Shown here: positions 31,814-35,169 of the stretch, piece by piece
Layout of the letters: each line of letters opens with the position of its first letter
Position numbering within the stretch: position 1 is the stretch's first letter
Assembly: GCA_036406475.1 (NCBI GenBank)
Contig: DASXBA010000158.1
Location: forward strand, 1 to 35,169
DNA: 35,169 nt
From: DASXBA01 sp036406475
GTDB lineage: Bacteria; Actinomycetota; Thermoleophilia; Solirubrobacterales; Thermoleophilaceae
Direction of reading: 5' to 3'
Notes under the pieces: generated by a model
What the model was told of the DNA's origin: nothing
The model's input: the letters and a program-made list of their open reading frames with translations, nothing else
Databases searched by the model: none
Position numbers and translations under genes: made by a program

Positions 31814-33733
31814 GTGAGGGAGCGAGCGGCACGTGGCCTGCTGATCGCGATCGTGGTGAGCGCGCTGGTGCTGCCGCCGCTCAAGGCCGCCGGCGCCCTG
31901 CCCGGCCCGCTCAACGACCTGCTCGCGCTCGGCCAGGGCGGCGGCGACAGTCCCGCCGCGGCGGCGATTCAGCACAACTCCGAGCCGCCGTTCGTGGCGA
32001 CCCCGCGGGCGAAGTGCGGGCGCGGGTCGCACAAGGAGCCGGGGATCCAAGGGCGGGTGCCGAAGGGCGCCAACGACCGGGCGCTCCACTGCAACATCAC
32101 CGAGATCGGCCACCAGGGCCACTCGGGCGGCTTCAAGGTCCTGCGCTACGACGACAGCGCCGGGCACGAGTGCGCCTTCTACGACACAGCGCTCCTCTTC
32201 CCGGTCAACGCCTTCAAGCTCTCCGGCGACTCGCTCGGCGTGGCGGTGCTCGACATGTCGGATCCGGCGCATCCCAAGCAGACCGACACGCTCACGGAGC
32301 TGCCGATGATGTCGCCGCACGAGTCGCTCAATCTCAACCCGAGACGCGGGCTGCTGGCCGCGGTGCTCGGCAACCCGGCGACCTATCCCGGGCTCGTGTC
32401 GATCTACGACGCGCACAAGGACTGCCGTCACCCGCAGCTCCAGTCGACCAAGCTCGTGGCGCGGCTCGGCCACGAGAGCGGTTTCTCGTCCGACGGCAAG
32501 ACCTTCTACGCCACGAGCACCGCGACCAAGTCGATCACGGCGATCGACGTGACGAACCCGAAGGACCCGCACGCGATCTGGCAGGGCGCGATCTACTCGC
32601 ACGGCATGACCCTGAGCGCCGACGGCAACCGCGCCTACATCGCCGACCCCGGCAACTCCACACCGGGCGGAAACATGCTCATCCTCGACACCAGCCAGAT
32701 CCAGGCCCGCAAGAAGGACCCGAAGACGCGCGAGATCAGCCGCCTCACGTGGCGCGGCTCCTCCATCCCGCAGAACGCGATCCCGTTCACCACCGACGGG
32801 CACCGCTACGTGCTCGAGTTCGACGAGTACACGCAGGGCACGCTCGGGTCCGGCGACAAGAACGAGGTCGGGGCGGGCCGGATCATCGACATCGGCAACG
32901 AGCGCAAGCCGCGTGTCATCTCCAACCTGCGCCTCCAGGTGGACCAACCGGCGGATCATGCCGCGGCGAGCGGCGACCCGGGCCAGATCGACCCGGCCCA
33001 GGGCTATGCGGCGCACTACTGCAACATCCCGACGTTCATCAACCCGCAGGTGGTGGCCTGCTCGTTCATCTCCTCCGGCCTGCGCGTCTTCGACATCAGC
33101 GACCTGCGCCACCCGAGGGAGCTCGCCTACTTCGTGGCACCGGCGACCGCGGTGGGGGAGAACGGCCGCGATGGCTCGAACTTCGCGATGTCAAAGCCGG
33201 CGTTTGTCCCGAGCCGGCGCGAGATCTGGTACTCGGACGGGACCAGCGGCTTCTACGTCCTGCGCGTGGACAAGAGCGTCTGGCCCACGGGCGGCGGCAG
33301 CGGTTGCCTCGCCCGGCGGGCGTCGATCGGGCCGCGCAACATCGGCCGCGTGCGCCTCGGGCTCAGCAAGCGCAGCCTGCGGCGGCGGCTGCCCGCTCCG
33401 CGGAGAGTCAAGAAGCGCTCGTGGAGCTGGTGCGTCAAGGGCGGCAAGGGCAAGGTAACCGCCGCCTTCGACAGCCACGGCCGCGTGGCCCTCGTCACGA
33501 CGACCGCGCCGCGCCACGGCAACCGCGGCACGCACCCGGGCACCAGCACCCGCGCGCTCCGCCGCGCCTATCACCGCCTGCGGCGCCTGAGCTCCACGCT
33601 GCTGCGCGCCAACCCGAGGAGCCCGCGCCTGTTCGGGATCCGCCGCCACAAGGTGCGCTTCGTGGCGGTCACCCGCCGCCGCACCATCGCCAGGCACAAG
33701 ACGCTGCGCGCCTACCTGCGCTACGCGCGCTAG
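31814..33733 (+). CDS. exported LVIVD-repeat beta-propeller with Arg-rich C-terminal module
   Basis: 639 residues. A hydrophobic span follows MRERAARG (residues 9-25), a signal peptide or anchor. Then come LVIVD-type propeller repeats: VAVLDMSDPAHPKQTDTL, LVSIYDAHKDCRHPQL, ITAIDVTNPKDPHAIWQG, MLILDTSQIQ, RIIDIGNERKPRVISNL and LRVFDISDLRHPRELAYF, with one further blade ending in FYVLRVDKSVW. Such propellers bind ligands or partners at the cell surface. After a GGGSGC linker (about residue 494) begins a very basic module of about 140 residues (KRSLRRRLPAPRRVKKRSW, WCVKGGKGKVTAAFDSHGRV) that aligns by eye with the tail of the hydrolase at 5907-7748. The GTG start is set by a -10 box 7 nt upstream. 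The next exported gene begins 3 nt after the stop. Confidence 0.85.
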   Translation: MRERAARGLLIAIVVSALVLPPLKAAGALPGPLNDLLALGQGGGDSPAAAAIQHNSEPPFVATPRAKCGRGSHKEPGIQGRVPKGANDRALHCNITEIGHQGHSGGFKVLRYDDSAGHECAFYDTALLFPVNAFKLSGDSLGVAVLDMSDPAHPKQTDTLTELPMMSPHESLNLNPRRGLLAAVLGNPATYPGLVSIYDAHKDCRHPQLQSTKLVARLGHESGFSSDGKTFYATSTATKSITAIDVTNPKDPHAIWQGAIYSHGMTLSADGNRAYIADPGNSTPGGNMLILDTSQIQARKKDPKTREISRLTWRGSSIPQNAIPFTTDGHRYVLEFDEYTQGTLGSGDKNEVGAGRIIDIGNERKPRVISNLRLQVDQPADHAAASGDPGQIDPAQGYAAHYCNIPTFINPQVVACSFISSGLRVFDISDLRHPRELAYFVAPATAVGENGRDGSNFAMSKPAFVPSRREIWYSDGTSGFYVLRVDKSVWPTGGGSGCLARRASIGPRNIGRVRLGLSKRSLRRRLPAPRRVKKRSWSWCVKGGKGKVTAAFDSHGRVALVTTTAPRHGNRGTHPGTSTRALRRAYHRLRRLSSTLLRANPRSPRLFGIRRHKVRFVAVTRRRTIARHKTLRAYLRYAR

Positions 33734-33736
33734 GGC

Positions 33737-35169
33737 ATGCGGCTGTTGATCCCCGCCGCGGTCGCGGCACTCGCCGTGGCGGCCCCGGCGCACGCGCAGG
33801 GACCCGTGGACGAGGGCGTCATCGAGCAGAGCTGCAAGGCGCTCCAGGGCGGCACCGCCGGCACCCCCCAGGAGGTGGCCGACGAGCCCGGCCCGGGGAT
33901 CCCGCCGACCTGGGCCGCCGCGCCCGCGGGGCTCCTGCCACGGCGCGTCGACCTGCGCACGGCGACGGAGAGCTTCAACCGCCGCTACGAGTTCGCCACG
34001 CGCCGTGGCGAGATCTACGGCCGCGACCGCGGCAGCACGGGCAGCTGGCGCAAGCTGCCCCTGCCGCCCTGCTTCGCCGGGCGGGTGACCGCGATCGCCC
34101 TCGACGACGACGAGATGATCGCGCTCGACAGCGCCCGCCGCGTCTACACGATGGACAACGCGCTCAAGAGCGCCGTGCTCTTCAACTGGACCTCGCGCTG
34201 GGGGACGCCGTTCTGGCTCGGACCCGGCTACACGCTGCCGGACGATCTCCGCGCGTGGTCGTGGTCCGTAGTGTCGCCGCTCGAGGACGGGACCTGGACC
34301 GACCCGGCCGGCAACCAGACGGCGATCGGGTCCGGCAAGGTCTCGCACATCTGGGGCCTGCGCGCGGGCGGCCAGCGGCTCACCTTCTGGGACCCCTGGC
34401 TCCCGCTCGACCAGAGCTACGAGATGTGCGGGCCGCACCGGGGCCGGTTCAAGGCGGTGAACCTGTCGGCGAGCGGCTCGTTCGTGTTCCTCGTCGGGCG
34501 TCGCGGCGACCTGTTCACGCGCGAGTACGACTTCGACCTCTCCGGGCACGACCAGCTCTTCTTCAAGTACTCCTACGAGGACCAGCGCGGCAAGGGCAAG
34601 GGCGCCCCGATCCAGCTGCCCGCGGCGCCCTGGGTGAGGCAGCCGAAGATCCACGGCACGATCACCTCGGCGATCTCGATCCACAAGGTCGGCAAGGCGT
34701 CCGTGCACAGGATCCTGCGCGTGGAGGGCAAGAGCGGCGGCAGGACGGGCTACTGGGAGCGCGACGTGGCCGAGCCGCGGTCGAAGGACTGGCGCTTCCA
34801 CGCCACGGACATGCCCTTGACGCGCGCTCGTCTGAGCAACCCGGCGGGCGACACCTCTGCGAGCGGGCTCGGTCCGGGAGAGGACGGGCGCTACCGGACG
34901 AGCGACGGCAGCGCCGAGCTCACGAACTACAACGTCTACTGCTCGCCCGCGCGGCTCGTGGTCCGCAGCGGCGGCAAGCTCGAGCGGCTGCGCCTCCATC
35001 ACATCGACGGCCTCCGCCAGCGCGTGCGCGGCCGCGGCCTCGACGACGTTCCCCGAATGCAGTACGGAGCGATCGAGCACCCGGGCGGGCACTTCGAGAA
35101 GGTGACCGTCGAGGCCACCCGCTCCGAGATCGACATCCCTGAGCGCGGTTGGCGCCTGAAGCGCGTGCC
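33737..35169 (+). CDS. secreted protein of unknown family, 3'-truncated by window edge
   Basis: The frame runs from the ATG at 33737 to the end of the window without a stop (477 complete codons). Residues 1-20 are a classic signal peptide ending AHA. I do not recognise a domain. The mature part is beta-rich in pattern, with repeated W-, G- and D-containing strands (EIYGRDRGSTGSWRKL, RVTAIALDDDEMIALDS, SHIWGLRAGGQRLTFWDPW, FVFLVGRRGDLFTREYDFDL), consistent with another propeller or jelly-roll, and few Cys. The gene starts 3 nt after the LVIVD gene stop, so it is co-transcribed with it and shares its surface location. Function unknown. Confidence 0.8.
   Translation, partial: MRLLIPAAVAALAVAAPAHAQGPVDEGVIEQSCKALQGGTAGTPQEVADEPGPGIPPTWAAAPAGLLPRRVDLRTATESFNRRYEFATRRGEIYGRDRGSTGSWRKLPLPPCFAGRVTAIALDDDEMIALDSARRVYTMDNALKSAVLFNWTSRWGTPFWLGPGYTLPDDLRAWSWSVVSPLEDGTWTDPAGNQTAIGSGKVSHIWGLRAGGQRLTFWDPWLPLDQSYEMCGPHRGRFKAVNLSASGSFVFLVGRRGDLFTREYDFDLSGHDQLFFKYSYEDQRGKGKGAPIQLPAAPWVRQPKIHGTITSAISIHKVGKASVHRILRVEGKSGGRTGYWERDVAEPRSKDWRFHATDMPLTRARLSNPAGDTSASGLGPGEDGRYRTSDGSAELTNYNVYCSPARLVVRSGGKLERLRLHHIDGLRQRVRGRGLDDVPRMQYGAIEHPGGHFEKVTVEATRSEIDIPERGWRLKRV

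Noticed and set aside
29190..31832. 880-codon open frame on the minus strand
   Set aside because: Shadow of the ceramidase-like gene: Arg/Val/His-rich composition, no family pattern, no start signals. Caused by the GC-rich codon bias of the plus-strand gene.
1..35169. CRISPR arrays, tRNA or rRNA genes, prophage or conjugative genes
   Set aside because: No spaced direct-repeat series, no cloverleaf or CCA-type ends, and no integrase, relicase or phage structural proteins were seen in either strand.

Overview
The window is GC-rich (about 70%) bacterial chromosome. Codon use, secreted proteins with very Arg-rich tails, several CocE/NonD hydrolases, leaderless starts and the gene families present suggest a member of Thermoleophilia/Solirubrobacterales (Actinomycetota). 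This placement is an inference; there is no rRNA or tRNA here. Coding density is very high, with many 4-bp start/stop overlaps and convergent genes whose ends overlap. I found no CRISPR array, prophage, intact insertion sequence or RNA gene.

Layout. 1-2269: the 3' part of a CocE/NonD hydrolase and an alpha/beta hydrolase. 2284-3665 (minus): a dimeric alpha/beta-barrel protein and an AmiC/UrtA-like ligand-binding protein without a signal peptide. 3806-7748: an MMPL transporter and a secreted alpha/beta hydrolase with an Arg-rich tail. 7729-9465 (minus): a PPOX-family flavin-type protein and NAD kinase, separated by a gap with a strong hairpin and a possible transposase scrap. 9535-13397: a second secreted CocE/NonD hydrolase and a PolX-like protein whose polymerase active site is lost. 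13408-16697: a TetR regulon with three related operator sites, holding a DUF4242 protein, TetR, a DHCR24-like FAD oxidoreductase and an SDR. 16750-20505: a coupled operon (CMD/AhpD-like, SDR, secreted CocE hydrolase, TetR). 20502-22427 (minus): a SnoaL-like protein, a small membrane protein, and a membrane-anchored 16-cysteine repeat protein coupled to it. 22504-23709: a fatty acid desaturase and a DUF6458 protein. 23817-28127: a MarR-controlled efflux cluster (MarR, 14-TM MFS, metallo-beta-lactamase fold, 14-TM MFS). 28124-28720 (minus): a methyltransferase. 28764-35169: a run of exported proteins (neutral-ceramidase-like, LVIVD beta-propeller with the Arg-rich tail, and an unknown secreted protein that leaves the window).

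Themes. Many genes have a TANNNT -10 box only 6-8 nt before the start codon, so they are probably transcribed without a leader. In three places coding evidence runs upstream of every ATG/GTG/TTG; two of these would begin at ATC next to a -10-like element. The regulated enzymes (FAD oxidoreductase, two SDRs, CMD, hydrolases, MFS pumps) fit uptake, turnover or export of hydrophobic compounds such as lipids, steroids or terpenoids, but no substrate can be read from the sequence. The least familiar parts are the 16-Cys repeat protein with its membrane partner, and the Arg-rich C-terminal module shared by two otherwise unrelated exported proteins.
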